From assembly GCA_964461835.1 (NCBI GenBank), contig CAYWVO010000002.1, positions 133,078-197,077 of the forward strand: 64,000 nucleotides of DNA, read 5' to 3'. Within the stretch, counting starts at the first letter, position 1; every line of letters starts with the position of its first letter. The position numbers and the translations under genes are program-made. This stretch comes from CAYWVO01 sp964461835. GTDB lineage: Bacteria > Zixibacteria > MSB-5A5 > WJJR01 > JAJRUJ01. Below the pieces are notes generated by a model that worked only from the letters and a program-made list of their open reading frames with translations, ran no database searches and was not told where the DNA came from. Below are positions 32,804-41,449 of this stretch, one piece after another.

Positions 32804-33715
32804 ATGAGTAGGGCGGAGCAGACAGTCTTGGCGGATTCGGCGAGTACCTGCCTGCGCGTGTGCGTAGTATCCAACGCGTTGCTGGCGATCATTAAGTTTA
32901 TCGCCGGCGTGGTGGGTAATTCTCAGGCTCTGATTGCGGACGGCATTAACTCCGTCGTTGATATTGTCTCCTCCGGAGTGGCCTGGATCGGACATCGGAT
33001 TTCACTCTCTCCCCCAGATAGGGATCATCCCTACGGTCACGGCAATGCCGACGTGCTGGCCGCCGTATTTGTCGGATTGGTTATCTTCTTTACGGGTATC
33101 TTTGTGGGCGGTCGGGCCTGGACTGCCATTCAACACGGCGATCTGCCACGACCGTCGCTCTTGCCGGTCCTGGTGGCAGTAGGTGTCATTGTTGCTAAGT
33201 GGATTCTCTATCTCTACACGATGCGGGTCGCCGGTAAAACGCGATCACCAGCTGTCCAGGCTACTGCGACCGATCACAAATCGGACATTCTTGCGACTTC
33301 CGGGGCGCTGGCCGGGGTGTTTGGGGCCTGGGTCGGTGTACCGGTGTTGGATCCCATTGCTGCGATCTGGGTGGCGGCGCTCATCCTCTATAACGCCATA
33401 CGGGTGTTGACGGGCAACATTCATATTCTGATGTCTGGACGGCCCGACCGATCAGTTACCGAGCCGGTTATTGAGACCATCCGTAAAATCCCGGGAGTGG
33501 AAGGGTTTGACCGCATTCGTGCACGGCAATTGGGCAGCAGGGTAATTATTGATCTGGAAATTCTGGTTGACCGGGATCTCAGTGTCGACGCCGGACATGA
33601 AATCGCCCGCCAAGCCCGAACAACGGCCTTGCGGGATCACCCGACCATTCTTGATGTTGTGGTCCATGTCGAGCCGTATTGCGTGAATTCGGAAACAAGC
33701 ACGACAAAGGAGTAG
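32804..33715 (+). CDS. Cation diffusion facilitator transporter (copy 1)
   Basis: 303 aa. Six transmembrane helices; helix II carries ADGINSVVDIV and the loop HPYGHGNADVL, helix V carries TDHKSDILATSG, the usual metal-binding positions (two Asp in helix II, His-Asp in helix V). The cytoplasmic C-terminal domain follows (GVEGFDRIRARQLGS; VVHVEPY). It exports divalent metal such as zinc, iron or manganese in exchange for protons; the metal cannot be told. It heads a group with the GlmU-like gene 2 nt downstream. Exact copy at 46501-47412. Confidence 0.92.
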   Translation: MSRAEQTVLADSASTCLRVCVVSNALLAIIKFIAGVVGNSQALIADGINSVVDIVSSGVAWIGHRISLSPPDRDHPYGHGNADVLAAVFVGLVIFFTGIFVGGRAWTAIQHGDLPRPSLLPVLVAVGVIVAKWILYLYTMRVAGKTRSPAVQATATDHKSDILATSGALAGVFGAWVGVPVLDPIAAIWVAALILYNAIRVLTGNIHILMSGRPDRSVTEPVIETIRKIPGVEGFDRIRARQLGSRVIIDLEILVDRDLSVDAGHEIARQARTTALRDHPTILDVVVHVEPYCVNSETSTTKE

Positions 33716-33717
33716 CT

Positions 33718-35001
33718 GTGTCTCGCAAACGCATTGTTGCCTTCGTCGAGGGTGAACATCCCGCTCACTTCTGGCCGCTGGCGGAGTCACGGCCGCTCTT
33801 TATGCTGCGCTGCGGGGCAGAGTTATTGTACGAGAAATGGATCAAACGATTGCAACCGACCGAAACCTGGTTTTTCTGTCGTGAAGTGGCGGCTGAAGTC
33901 ACCGCCTCGCGTATGTCAGCGTTGGTCAACACGGTGCCCGAAGTGAAGGAGGCTGACTTATGGATAATTGACCCGCGGTGGTTGCCGGAAAGTCCAGAGT
34001 CATTTCTGGCAGGGGCCTGGCCGGAGACGTGCGGCTTTCGCTCTGGGGAGCGTCTTGTTGCGCTGCGTATGGCAGTCCACGAACAGTTTACCGGGCCGGT
34101 AGGGGAATGGTTACAGCGCGGGGCGCCGGACGGGTTTCCGGAAACATCAGTGGAAACCGTCGAGGTGGCGGGCACCCACCTCAATTATTTGTGGGACATT
34201 GTCGACGAAAATCCCGATCAAATAGCGCGTGATTTCACGGTGGCCCGAGACGCGGGGAAGCACCGGCGTGCCGATACGCTTCAGTTCGGCGGAACGGCTT
34301 TGCTCAACGATTCAGATATTCTCATTGGTGACGGTGTTGAACTATCATCGATGAGTGTTCTCGACGCACGTAACGGCCCGATTATTCTCGATGATGGCGT
34401 ACGGATCGAACCGTTTTCGCACATTGAGGGGCCGGCCGTCATTGGTGCGGGATCAATCATCTATGGCGCTCAAATTCGGGGCGGAACCACGATTGGTCCG
34501 GTTTGTCGAGTCGGGGGTGAGGTTGAAGCCAGCGTCTTTTTGGGATATGGCAACAAACACCATGAGGGTTTCTTCGGGCACGGAGTGATTGGGGAATGGG
34601 TCAACCTGGGCGCGTTGACTACCAATTCGGATTTGAAAAATAACTACGGTACGATCCGGGTATCATTGCCATCGGGGGACGTGGATACGGGGCGTATCAA
34701 GGTGGGTTCGTTTCTCGCCGATCATACTAAAACAGGAATTGGAACGCTTTTACCGACCGGGGGAGTGGTTGGATTTGCCTCGAATGTCTTCGGGGGAGAC
34801 GGCGTGCTGCCCAAGTTCATTCCGGAATTTTCCTGGGGCGGTGGCGGAGGATTCGTGGAACATCAATTGGACAAGGCTCTGGCAACCGCCGGAACGGTGG
34901 CGGCACGGCGTGGGGTGAAGATGGATGCAGCGCACCAACAGCTTTTTCGTGCTATTTTTACCCAATCATCTGCCCGACGGAGTACGTTTTTGGGGCGTTG
35001 A
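33718..35001 (+). CDS. GlmU-like putative sugar nucleotidyltransferase (copy 1)
   Basis: 427 aa from GTG 33718, chosen because AGGAG lies 7 nt upstream; it begins 2 nt after the cation efflux stop. The first 200 residues correspond to a reduced nucleotidyltransferase domain (IVAFVEGEHPAHFWPLAESR; LFMLRCGAELLYEKW). Residues 230-400 form a left-handed beta-helix of hexapeptide repeats (IEPFSHIEGPAVIGAGSIIY; YGNKHHEGFFGHGVIG). This is the GlmU-related family of alternative sugar nucleotidyltransferases. The usual LAAGxGTRM signature is missing, so activity and substrate are open. Its position before galT and glgA suggests a role in sugar-nucleotide or glycogen metabolism. Exact copy at 47415-48698. 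Confidence 0.8.
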   Translation: MSRKRIVAFVEGEHPAHFWPLAESRPLFMLRCGAELLYEKWIKRLQPTETWFFCREVAAEVTASRMSALVNTVPEVKEADLWIIDPRWLPESPESFLAGAWPETCGFRSGERLVALRMAVHEQFTGPVGEWLQRGAPDGFPETSVETVEVAGTHLNYLWDIVDENPDQIARDFTVARDAGKHRRADTLQFGGTALLNDSDILIGDGVELSSMSVLDARNGPIILDDGVRIEPFSHIEGPAVIGAGSIIYGAQIRGGTTIGPVCRVGGEVEASVFLGYGNKHHEGFFGHGVIGEWVNLGALTTNSDLKNNYGTIRVSLPSGDVDTGRIKVGSFLADHTKTGIGTLLPTGGVVGFASNVFGGDGVLPKFIPEFSWGGGGGFVEHQLDKALATAGTVAARRGVKMDAAHQQLFRAIFTQSSARRSTFLGR

Positions 35002-35052
35002 CCGCGTAGCAAACTGAAGACTAGGCGTGGCCACACAGCGGAGAAATGATCG

Positions 35053-36087
35053 ATGCCGGAATTGAGAAAAGATCCCATTATCAGCCGATGGGTCATCATA
35101 TCAACGGAACGGGGAAAACGGCCGACCGATTTCCCGGTACGCACCGATCGGGTCGATTCCCGGATGTGCCCGTTTTGTCCGGGGAATGAATCAGCGACGC
35201 CGCCGGAAATTATTGCGCTGCGGGACGACGGTACCAAACCGGATACCCCGGGTTGGCGGGTACGGGCCATTTCCAACAAATTTCCCGCGCTGAAGATCGA
35301 GGGAGATTTGCAGCGGGAAGGGATCGGCATTTTCGATAAAATGAACGGTGTCGGCGCCCATGAGGTTATTATCGAATCACCACAGCACGAGTTGGAGATG
35401 GAAGACCTTCCGCTCAATCAACTGGCCGATGCCATTTACATCTATCGCCAGCGGGTCCGAGATTTACAACAAGACTCCCGGTTCCGGTATGTAATGCTGT
35501 TCAAAAACAAGGGGGTTGCCGCCGGGGCATCGCTCTCGCATCCGCATTCGCAACTGATTGCCACGCCGGTCATTCCCAAACGAGTGGTGGAGGAATTGGA
35601 CGGGGCGCAGAGATATTTCGAGTATAAGGAACGGTGTATCTTCTGTGATATTATCCATCAAGAATTGCACGATGAGGTGCGGATCGTCAATCAGAATGAC
35701 GCCTTCGTTTCCCTGCAGCCGTTTGCCCCACGGTTTCCGTTTGAGACCTGGGTGCTGCCACGGTCTCATGAATCTCATTTCGAACGTATTAGCGATGAAG
35801 AACTCAAGCCCTTCGCGGAAATTTTGCAGGATAGTCTCAAGCGGCTTTCCCTGGTTTTAAATAATCCGCCATACAACTTTATGATACATACGGCACCGCA
35901 TATTAACAACAACGGTTTGCATTACCATTGGCATGTGGAAATCATTCCGAAGTTGACCAGGGTCGCGGGTTTTGAATGGGGCACCGGCTTTTATATAAAT
36001 CCCACCCCACCGGAGGATGCCGCGGAGTATCTACGATCTGCCGAAATGACCGGAAAAACCCCAGCGAAAACCGATCACGGTACATGA
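35053..36087 (+). CDS. galT: Galactose-1-phosphate uridylyltransferase (copy 1)
   Basis: 344 aa. The N-terminus RKDPIISRWVIISTERGKRP and the zinc pair Cys39/Cys42 (CPFC) are typical. The active site is H163-P-H165 in SHPHSQLIATPVIP; a second CxxC (CIFC) lies near 200 and the final HWHVEIIPKL carries further His ligands. It moves UMP between UDP-glucose and galactose-1-phosphate. HPHSQ instead of HPHGQ also occurs in related phosphorylases, so another sugar substrate is possible. It is followed 18 nt later by glgA. Exact copy at 48750-49784. Confidence 0.92.
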   Translation: MPELRKDPIISRWVIISTERGKRPTDFPVRTDRVDSRMCPFCPGNESATPPEIIALRDDGTKPDTPGWRVRAISNKFPALKIEGDLQREGIGIFDKMNGVGAHEVIIESPQHELEMEDLPLNQLADAIYIYRQRVRDLQQDSRFRYVMLFKNKGVAAGASLSHPHSQLIATPVIPKRVVEELDGAQRYFEYKERCIFCDIIHQELHDEVRIVNQNDAFVSLQPFAPRFPFETWVLPRSHESHFERISDEELKPFAEILQDSLKRLSLVLNNPPYNFMIHTAPHINNNGLHYHWHVEIIPKLTRVAGFEWGTGFYINPTPPEDAAEYLRSAEMTGKTPAKTDHGT

Positions 36088-36105
36088 TAGGATAACCGCC
36101 GTTTC

Positions 36106-37584
36106 ATGCCACATGCCATGAACATCTTGTACGTCTCACCGGAAGTCGTCCCCTTTGCCAAGACCGGGGGGCTGGCGGATGTTGCCGGAGCCTTGCCGCA
36201 GGCCTTGGCGGAACGCGGTGATCGGGTAACGGTCATGATGCCGCACTACAAGTTGCTGTTTCAGGAAAAGTATTCGTTGGCCGCAGATTCCGTCGGAAGT
36301 GTTGATGTGCCGCTTGGCTCAGGCTACGAACCAGCCGGCTTCTACACGCTGGATAAGGACCGCGTACGCTATGTGTTTGTTTCCCATTCGGGATATTTTA
36401 ACCGCCCTGAGCTGTACCGAGACCCGGCGACCGGTCATGATTGGAAAGACAACGATGAGCGCTTTATCTTCTTTGCCCGGGCGGTCTTGGAATGGTGCCA
36501 GGCGACGGGGGTGCGGCCGGATATCATTAATGTAAATGATTGGCAATCGGCGCTGATTCCCGTATACCTGCGGACGTTACTGAAGGACGTGTTGCACTTC
36601 GCCCAAACCCGGGTGGTGTTGACAATTCATAATCTGGCCTACCATGGCCAATTTCCGGCAGAGCGGTTCAGTCTGCTGGGCTATCCAGCGGAGTGGTTTA
36701 CCTCGCTGTCGCCGTTTGAATTCTACGGGAAAGTCAATTTCCTGAAAGCCGGCATCTACTATGCAGATAAGATCAATACGGTCTCCCGGACGTATGCCCA
36801 GGAAATACAAAGCGGGCCGGATTTAGGCTGTGGTCTGGACGGTCTGTTGCGCAACCGGGCCGGGGATCTCTATGGCATCGTTAACGGCATTGATTATACG
36901 GTCTGGGACCCGGCTACCGACCCGCTGATTGAGGCCCACTATACTCCGAACGATCTGAGCGGTAAGCGCCGGAACAAAGCAGCGTTGCTGGCACGGTCCG
37001 GATTTGATGCTTCCGCCACCGAGCTGCCTTTGATGGGGATGATTTCCCGACTCGATGCACAGAAGGGCTTTGACCTTATCGAGCGCGTGGCCGACGAGCT
37101 GTTTACTCGCGATCTGGTTTTGGTTCTACTCGGCACTGGTGCGCCGAAATATCACGATATGTGCGAAAAATTGCAGGCCAAATACGCCGACCGTTTTCGC
37201 CCGTTTCTGACCTTTGATAACCAACTGGCTCATCTGATTGAGGCGGGATCGGATATGTTTCTGATGCCGTCCCGCTACGAGCCTTGTGGACTCAACCAAC
37301 TCTATTCGCTGAAGTATGGGACGGTACCGGTGGTTCGCCATACCGGTGGTCTGGCGGATACGGTGGAGGATGTCGGCGATACCGGCAGCAGCGGGACCGG
37401 GTTCGTTTTTCGACCCTATACCGCGGAGGCGCTGCTAAAAACCATCGATCGCGCCGTCAGTGCGTATAGTGATAGGAAACGGTGGGATGCGATCGTGCAG
37501 AACGGTATGCGGCAAGATTTCTCCTGGGCGTCATCGGCTAAAAAGTATGAACGCTTATATCAAGCGGCGATCGCCGACCGCTGA
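36106..37584 (+). CDS. glgA: Glycogen synthase (copy 1)
   Basis: 492 aa from ATG 36106, or 488 from ATG 36118. GT5 enzyme with the ADP-glucose-binding K19-T-G-G-L and SPEVVPFAKTGGLADV at the start, and the C-terminal nucleotide site GSDMFLMPSRYEPCGLNQ. It elongates alpha-1,4-glucan from ADP- or UDP-glucose. The neighbours galT and the GlmU-like gene supply hexose phosphates or sugar nucleotides, so the group looks like a carbohydrate-storage module. Exact copy at 49803-51281. Confidence 0.95.
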   Translation: MPHAMNILYVSPEVVPFAKTGGLADVAGALPQALAERGDRVTVMMPHYKLLFQEKYSLAADSVGSVDVPLGSGYEPAGFYTLDKDRVRYVFVSHSGYFNRPELYRDPATGHDWKDNDERFIFFARAVLEWCQATGVRPDIINVNDWQSALIPVYLRTLLKDVLHFAQTRVVLTIHNLAYHGQFPAERFSLLGYPAEWFTSLSPFEFYGKVNFLKAGIYYADKINTVSRTYAQEIQSGPDLGCGLDGLLRNRAGDLYGIVNGIDYTVWDPATDPLIEAHYTPNDLSGKRRNKAALLARSGFDASATELPLMGMISRLDAQKGFDLIERVADELFTRDLVLVLLGTGAPKYHDMCEKLQAKYADRFRPFLTFDNQLAHLIEAGSDMFLMPSRYEPCGLNQLYSLKYGTVPVVRHTGGLADTVEDVGDTGSSGTGFVFRPYTAEALLKTIDRAVSAYSDRKRWDAIVQNGMRQDFSWASSAKKYERLYQAAIADR

Positions 37585-37645
37585 TACCCCTTGATCCCAA
37601 GCAGCCGAGGTTGTATGTAGTACTCACGAACAGAGTGGGAGCGTT

Positions 37646-38116
37646 ATGGATATCATCTATCTTTCAAAGGACGGTGTGGAGAAACTCCAGAAGGAATTAC
37701 ATCGTTTTAAGACAATTGAACGGCCAAAGGTTGTCTCAGAAATCAAGACCGCCCGGGAATTCGGGGATTTAAGCGAGAACGCCGAATACCACGCCGCCAA
37801 AGAAAAGCAGGTGTTCGTTGAACGCAAAATCGCCGAGCTGGAAGATAAGCTCACGCGGGTCCGTGTGTTGGATGACAGTAATATCGACGCCTCCAAAGCC
37901 TACCTGCTCTCGACGGTACGCGTGCGTGACTTGGAGGACGGTGAAGAGATTGATTACACCCTGGTATCTGCCGAGGAGGCGGACGTCGATAACGATCGCA
38001 TTTCGATTCAATCACCGATCGGGAAGGGGCTCTTAGGCAAGGCGGTTGGTGACAGAGTGCAAATAGAAGTCCCGGCCGGTGTGATTGAGTATGAAGTCTT
38101 AGACGTCTCCCGCTAA
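37646..38116 (+). CDS. greA: Transcription elongation factor GreA (copy 1)
   Basis: 156 aa. N-terminal coiled coil with the conserved tip REFGDLSENAEYHAAKEKQ, whose acidic residues reach into the RNA polymerase channel, and a C-terminal FKBP-like domain (ISIQSPIGKGLLGKAVGD). It rescues backtracked polymerase by stimulating RNA cleavage. GGGAG lies upstream of the ATG. A strong terminator follows. Exact copy at 51343-51813. Confidence 0.96.
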   Translation: MDIIYLSKDGVEKLQKELHRFKTIERPKVVSEIKTAREFGDLSENAEYHAAKEKQVFVERKIAELEDKLTRVRVLDDSNIDASKAYLLSTVRVRDLEDGEEIDYTLVSAEEADVDNDRISIQSPIGKGLLGKAVGDRVQIEVPAGVIEYEVLDVSR

Positions 38117-38143
38117 GTATAGAATTTCACTCAATATTCATAG

Positions 38144-38172
38144 AAAAACCCCCGCTGTCTGCGGGGGTTTTT
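38144..38172. terminator. Bidirectional terminator after greA (copy 1)
   Basis: Stem AAAAACCCCCGC / GCGGGGGTTTTT with a 5-nt loop, between greA (+) and the convergent secreted-protein gene (-). Confidence 0.93.
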
Positions 38173-38224
38173 CCCTTCAAACCGGTTTTGTTGGAAGTTA
38201 CCAGTTAGTTAGGGTTTTGATTGT

Positions 38225-40963
38225 TTATTTCACCAGGACCATTTTCTTCGTTTCGCTGAAGGTTGCCGCCGTCAAGCGGTAGAAATAGATTCCCGACGCC
38301 ACCGTTTCGCCCCGCTCATCAGCGCCATCCCATTGGACGGTAACGATGCCGGGTTCGTCATTGCCGGTGAGTTCCCGAACCACGCGTCCCGCAATATCGT
38401 ACACCGTCAGATTCCAATCCGCAGCTTCTGGCAGGGCGAAGGTGATCACCGTATTGGCGTTGAACGGATTCGGGTAATTCTGCTTGAGGGCGAACGATTC
38501 CGGTATCGCGGTGTTCTTGTGTGTAGTAACCGTCATCGGCGCGCCTTCAGCGTCGGAGAGCTGAACCTCTACCAGTTCCAGATCTGTGCCGTCCGCCAGC
38601 GGAACCGTGAACAGTCCACGAGATCCCTGGGCAATCAGGTGTCTATCCATCGAATAGACCAGAACGCGCAATTCCTCACCATTGTCGTGCGATTTCAGAG
38701 TCATATTCTCGACGTTCAACATCGGTTCACCGAGTTCTCCATTATGGCGGAAGACAAATGCTGCGCCGCCAACATCGATTGGTGAGTGCAGGGCAACCCT
38801 CATGGTTTCGTCAATCTCGTAGGTGATCTCGGCAGCATCGCTGAACGGCGTTATTTTGTATCCGGGATCGTATGGTGGTTTTTCACCCGTGATAATGCCG
38901 ATGAGGTAAACCAGGTCGGCAATGGTCTGCGGTGTGCCGTCATCGTTGATATCAGACGCCTGAACCCGAGTATAATAGACGTCATCCGGATAATCCCACG
39001 CGGTCGGACCATAGATGAAGTAGTTTGCATACAAGACCGCGTCGGCGATTTCGTTGGCGATACCATTCAGGTTGATATCACCACGATCATCATCCCACGG
39101 ACGGATGCAAATTTCACCATCATCATAGTTAATCCAGGGAACTGGATCCCATTGACCCTTGAATCCGTCAAGGCAGTCCGGATCGGGGAGCAGGGTCGTG
39201 TCCTCGGCGACAAAGAGGATCACACCAGTCTTGTCAGAGATGGTGTTGTCGCCGCAATCAAACCAGGCCCAACCGATGTTGAAGCACTGATTGACGTAGT
39301 TCAGGTCTTCGGGAGTCTGGAAGGTCAGTTTGACGATGTCGCCTGAGGGATTGAATGCCGACGCCGGAGGTGTGCTACCGTCCGGATTGTCAGCGATACC
39401 GATCAGACGAAGTACGCCGGTCGGGCAGCCACCACCGCAATTGTCCATGAAGGACTTACGATAGGTGAAGTATTCCCAATCCAGCAGATCGCCAACGGCT
39501 TCCGCTTCCAGAAACGCCATTGTCGGATCGTAGGTAATCAGGAAGTTGAAGCCACCGATCATCTCAGTCTGATTCACACTGAGGAAGATTTCGGCGATAC
39601 TGCCCGGATTGACCTCTGTTTCACTCAAAGACAGGTGGTACTTGTCACTCACGTTGATCGAGAAGGTGCAAGATTCCTGGAAGCAGCCATCATCGACCAC
39701 AATGGTGATTTCCCAGAGACCTGCCTGGGTCCAAACCGGAGTCCACTCAAAGGTGTACGAACCAACAATGGTCATGCCTTCAACCACCGGATCAGCCGGG
39801 ACACCGTCATGGAGAACGGTACCGAAATCCACGGTAATCGGATCGGACGGATCGCTTGCCGTGAAGGGCTCGCTGATTAGACCCATGTACGAATACCACG
39901 GATCGATGTCGGCCGGGCAGGTGATCGTCGGCAGGTCGTTGGTCACTTCAATGGTGAAGGACCCCGCGTCGGTTTCACAGCCATCGGTTACTTCGAGATC
40001 GACGGTGAAAACCTGTCCCACGTCGCCACAATCCGGGTCATACGTGACTTCACCGGTACCACCGTCAATACTCAGAGCGCCAACCGGAGTCGGCGACACA
40101 TTCGCGATTGAGAAGTCGAGATTGCTCGGAGTCGGGCAACCATCATCGGTGGCCGTGGCCGCGTAGACCTGCGGACCCTGGTTCCAGTGTTCGACCACGT
40201 TAGCCGGGACCGTCAGGATCGGGGCTTCCTGGTCGTAAGTAACCGCGAAGGAACAGGTCACGCTGTTTCCGCACGGGTTGGTTACCTCAACCTCAACCGT
40301 GGACGTAAAGTCGCACTCATCCCCAGCGGGCGTGTAGTTGTAGATACCCGTTGCCGGATCAGTGGAACCTACACCGGAGATCTGGTCGTAAGTCAGGTCG
40401 AGGCCAATAGGGTCACTCGCGTTGATCTGCTTATCAACAATCGCGTCCCCGCACGCCAGATTTTCATCGGGGTTGCTACCACACGTTGGTGTACCGTTGT
40501 ACAGGGTACCGGTTAGACCGGTGAAGGCGGCTGCGACATTACAGCCGGCACCCGCAAATCGCATCGGTCCCGCCGGAGGGAAGGAGCCGGTAGCGATATC
40601 GAAGGTTTCACCACAAAGATCGGACGTGGTGATATCAATCGTGGCCAGGGTATGAGGTCCGGGGCCAAGATCTGGGCCGGTGTAACCAAGCAGCACTTCA
40701 TCAGTACCCATCGTGAAATCGGTTGCAACACCGAGCGTTACCGCGATTGAGCCAGACAGATATCCCGCACCACTGACCTCAACGGGCAGGGTGAAGGCGG
40801 TGATCCCCGTCCCGTCATCCAGTATAACGTCATACGAATATACCGTGCTCGGGTGGAGATCAGTCGTCGGGCCGTCAACAGTAACGTTCTGGGCCAGAGC
40901 GAGATTGAATGAAAAGAGCACAACCAGAGAAAGCAAGAGTGAATAGCTTAACTTATGTTTCAT
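38225..40963 (-). CDS. Hybrid cohesin-like/dockerin/sorting-tail protein at the repeat junction
   Basis: 912 aa. Residues 1 to about 653 are identical to paralogue A (24549-27266), from the same signal peptide and promoter to the middle of the dockerin. The last 240 residues are identical to the end of the HYR-repeat protein at 51922-52644 (ALKQNYPNPFNANTVITFAL; KKMVLVK). Between them, bases 38948-39002 match neither parent fully and code for YPDDVYYTRVQASDINDDGT. The open frame is intact across the join, so the product should be functional if the locus is real: cohesin-like domain, dockerin and sorting tail as in paralogue A. It is either a true recombinant or an assembly product. Confidence 0.75.
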   Translation of the reverse strand: MKHKLSYSLLLSLVVLFSFNLALAQNVTVDGPTTDLHPSTVYSYDVILDDGTGITAFTLPVEVSGAGYLSGSIAVTLGVATDFTMGTDEVLLGYTGPDLGPGPHTLATIDITTSDLCGETFDIATGSFPPAGPMRFAGAGCNVAAAFTGLTGTLYNGTPTCGSNPDENLACGDAIVDKQINASDPIGLDLTYDQISGVGSTDPATGIYNYTPAGDECDFTSTVEVEVTNPCGNSVTCSFAVTYDQEAPILTVPANVVEHWNQGPQVYAATATDDGCPTPSNLDFSIANVSPTPVGALSIDGGTGEVTYDPDCGDVGQVFTVDLEVTDGCETDAGSFTIEVTNDLPTITCPADIDPWYSYMGLISEPFTASDPSDPITVDFGTVLHDGVPADPVVEGMTIVGSYTFEWTPVWTQAGLWEITIVVDDGCFQESCTFSINVSDKYHLSLSETEVNPGSIAEIFLSVNQTEMIGGFNFLITYDPTMAFLEAEAVGDLLDWEYFTYRKSFMDNCGGGCPTGVLRLIGIADNPDGSTPPASAFNPSGDIVKLTFQTPEDLNYVNQCFNIGWAWFDCGDNTISDKTGVILFVAEDTTLLPDPDCLDGFKGQWDPVPWINYDDGEICIRPWDDDRGDINLNGIANEIADAVLYANYFIYGPTAWDYPDDVYYTRVQASDINDDGTPQTIADLVYLIGIITGEKPPYDPGYKITPFSDAAEITYEIDETMRVALHSPIDVGGAAFVFRHNGELGEPMLNVENMTLKSHDNGEELRVLVYSMDRHLIAQGSRGLFTVPLADGTDLELVEVQLSDAEGAPMTVTTHKNTAIPESFALKQNYPNPFNANTVITFALPEAADWNLTVYDIAGRVVRELTGNDEPGIVTVQWDGADERGETVASGIYFYRLTAATFSETKKMVLVK
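38948..39002. other. Repeat junction, 55 bp unlike either outer copy
   Basis: Compared with 25251-25305 and 52645-52699, the junction agrees with the left copy at some variable sites and with the right copy at others, and has its own base at five (positions 16, 22, 28, 32 and 34 of the 55). Simple crossover between the two outer genes would leave no private bases. Confidence 0.8.
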
Positions 40964-41011
40964 TCTTTCTTGCTCCTTTGCGCTTTGCTATTCTAAACGC
41001 TCTTTTTAGTT

Positions 41012-41104
41012 GCTTACCGGATCAAACTCCGGAAAGCTTCGGTGATTTCCTTGGAACTAACGATTGCGCGTGAACTCGCTAGGTGCGAATCGTCAAAGGA
41101 AATC
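41012..41104 (-). promoter_or_regulatory. Structured 5' leader element of the hybrid gene (copy 2)
   Basis: Same nested stem and hairpin as at 27315-27407, in the 486-nt gap between the hybrid gene and the PLP enzyme gene. Confidence 0.4.
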
Positions 41105-41278
41105 GACCTAGACTAGGGGGGGTTAAGTAAACGAAAAACAAATCTATGGGGAAAGAAACTCACATACAATGAGCTTTACCGCCGGATGTAAACCAACTCC
41201 TCCGAATTCAGCTTAAATCCGTTAGCAAAGATCAATACTGTGACACACAAACCAAGGAACTTCTCACACGGTGACAGT

Positions 41279-41306
41279 AACTTAGCGCAAAATATGGGAA
41301 TGTCAA
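41279..41306 (-). promoter_or_regulatory. Promoter of the hybrid gene (copy 2)
   Basis: TTGACA, 16-nt spacer, TAAGTT on the minus strand, identical to 27582-27609. Confidence 0.5.
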
Positions 41307-41449
41307 GTTTTTTCTGGGTTTTATGAAAAGATTTTTGCGGTAGACATTAACACAAAAATATGCCACTTCCCTTGCCAAGCCGGTAGGACACATAGGCACC
41401 CCCCAACGGTCATTATGGCAGGCAAGCGAGAGGTTGTGAGCGGACCAAC

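Larger units (their letters stand above)
25306..38947. repeat. 13.6-kb direct repeat, copy 1
   Basis: 13,642 bp that recurs at 39003-52644 with a fixed offset of 13,697. All predicted proteins, and all incidental reading frames on both strands, are identical in the two copies, and I saw no base difference where I compared lines. The first mismatch on the left is at 25305/39002 and on the right at 38948/52645. Both edges lie inside paralogous dockerin-region sequence. It spans eleven complete genes, a likely 6S RNA, and parts of two secreted-protein genes. Confidence 0.93.
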
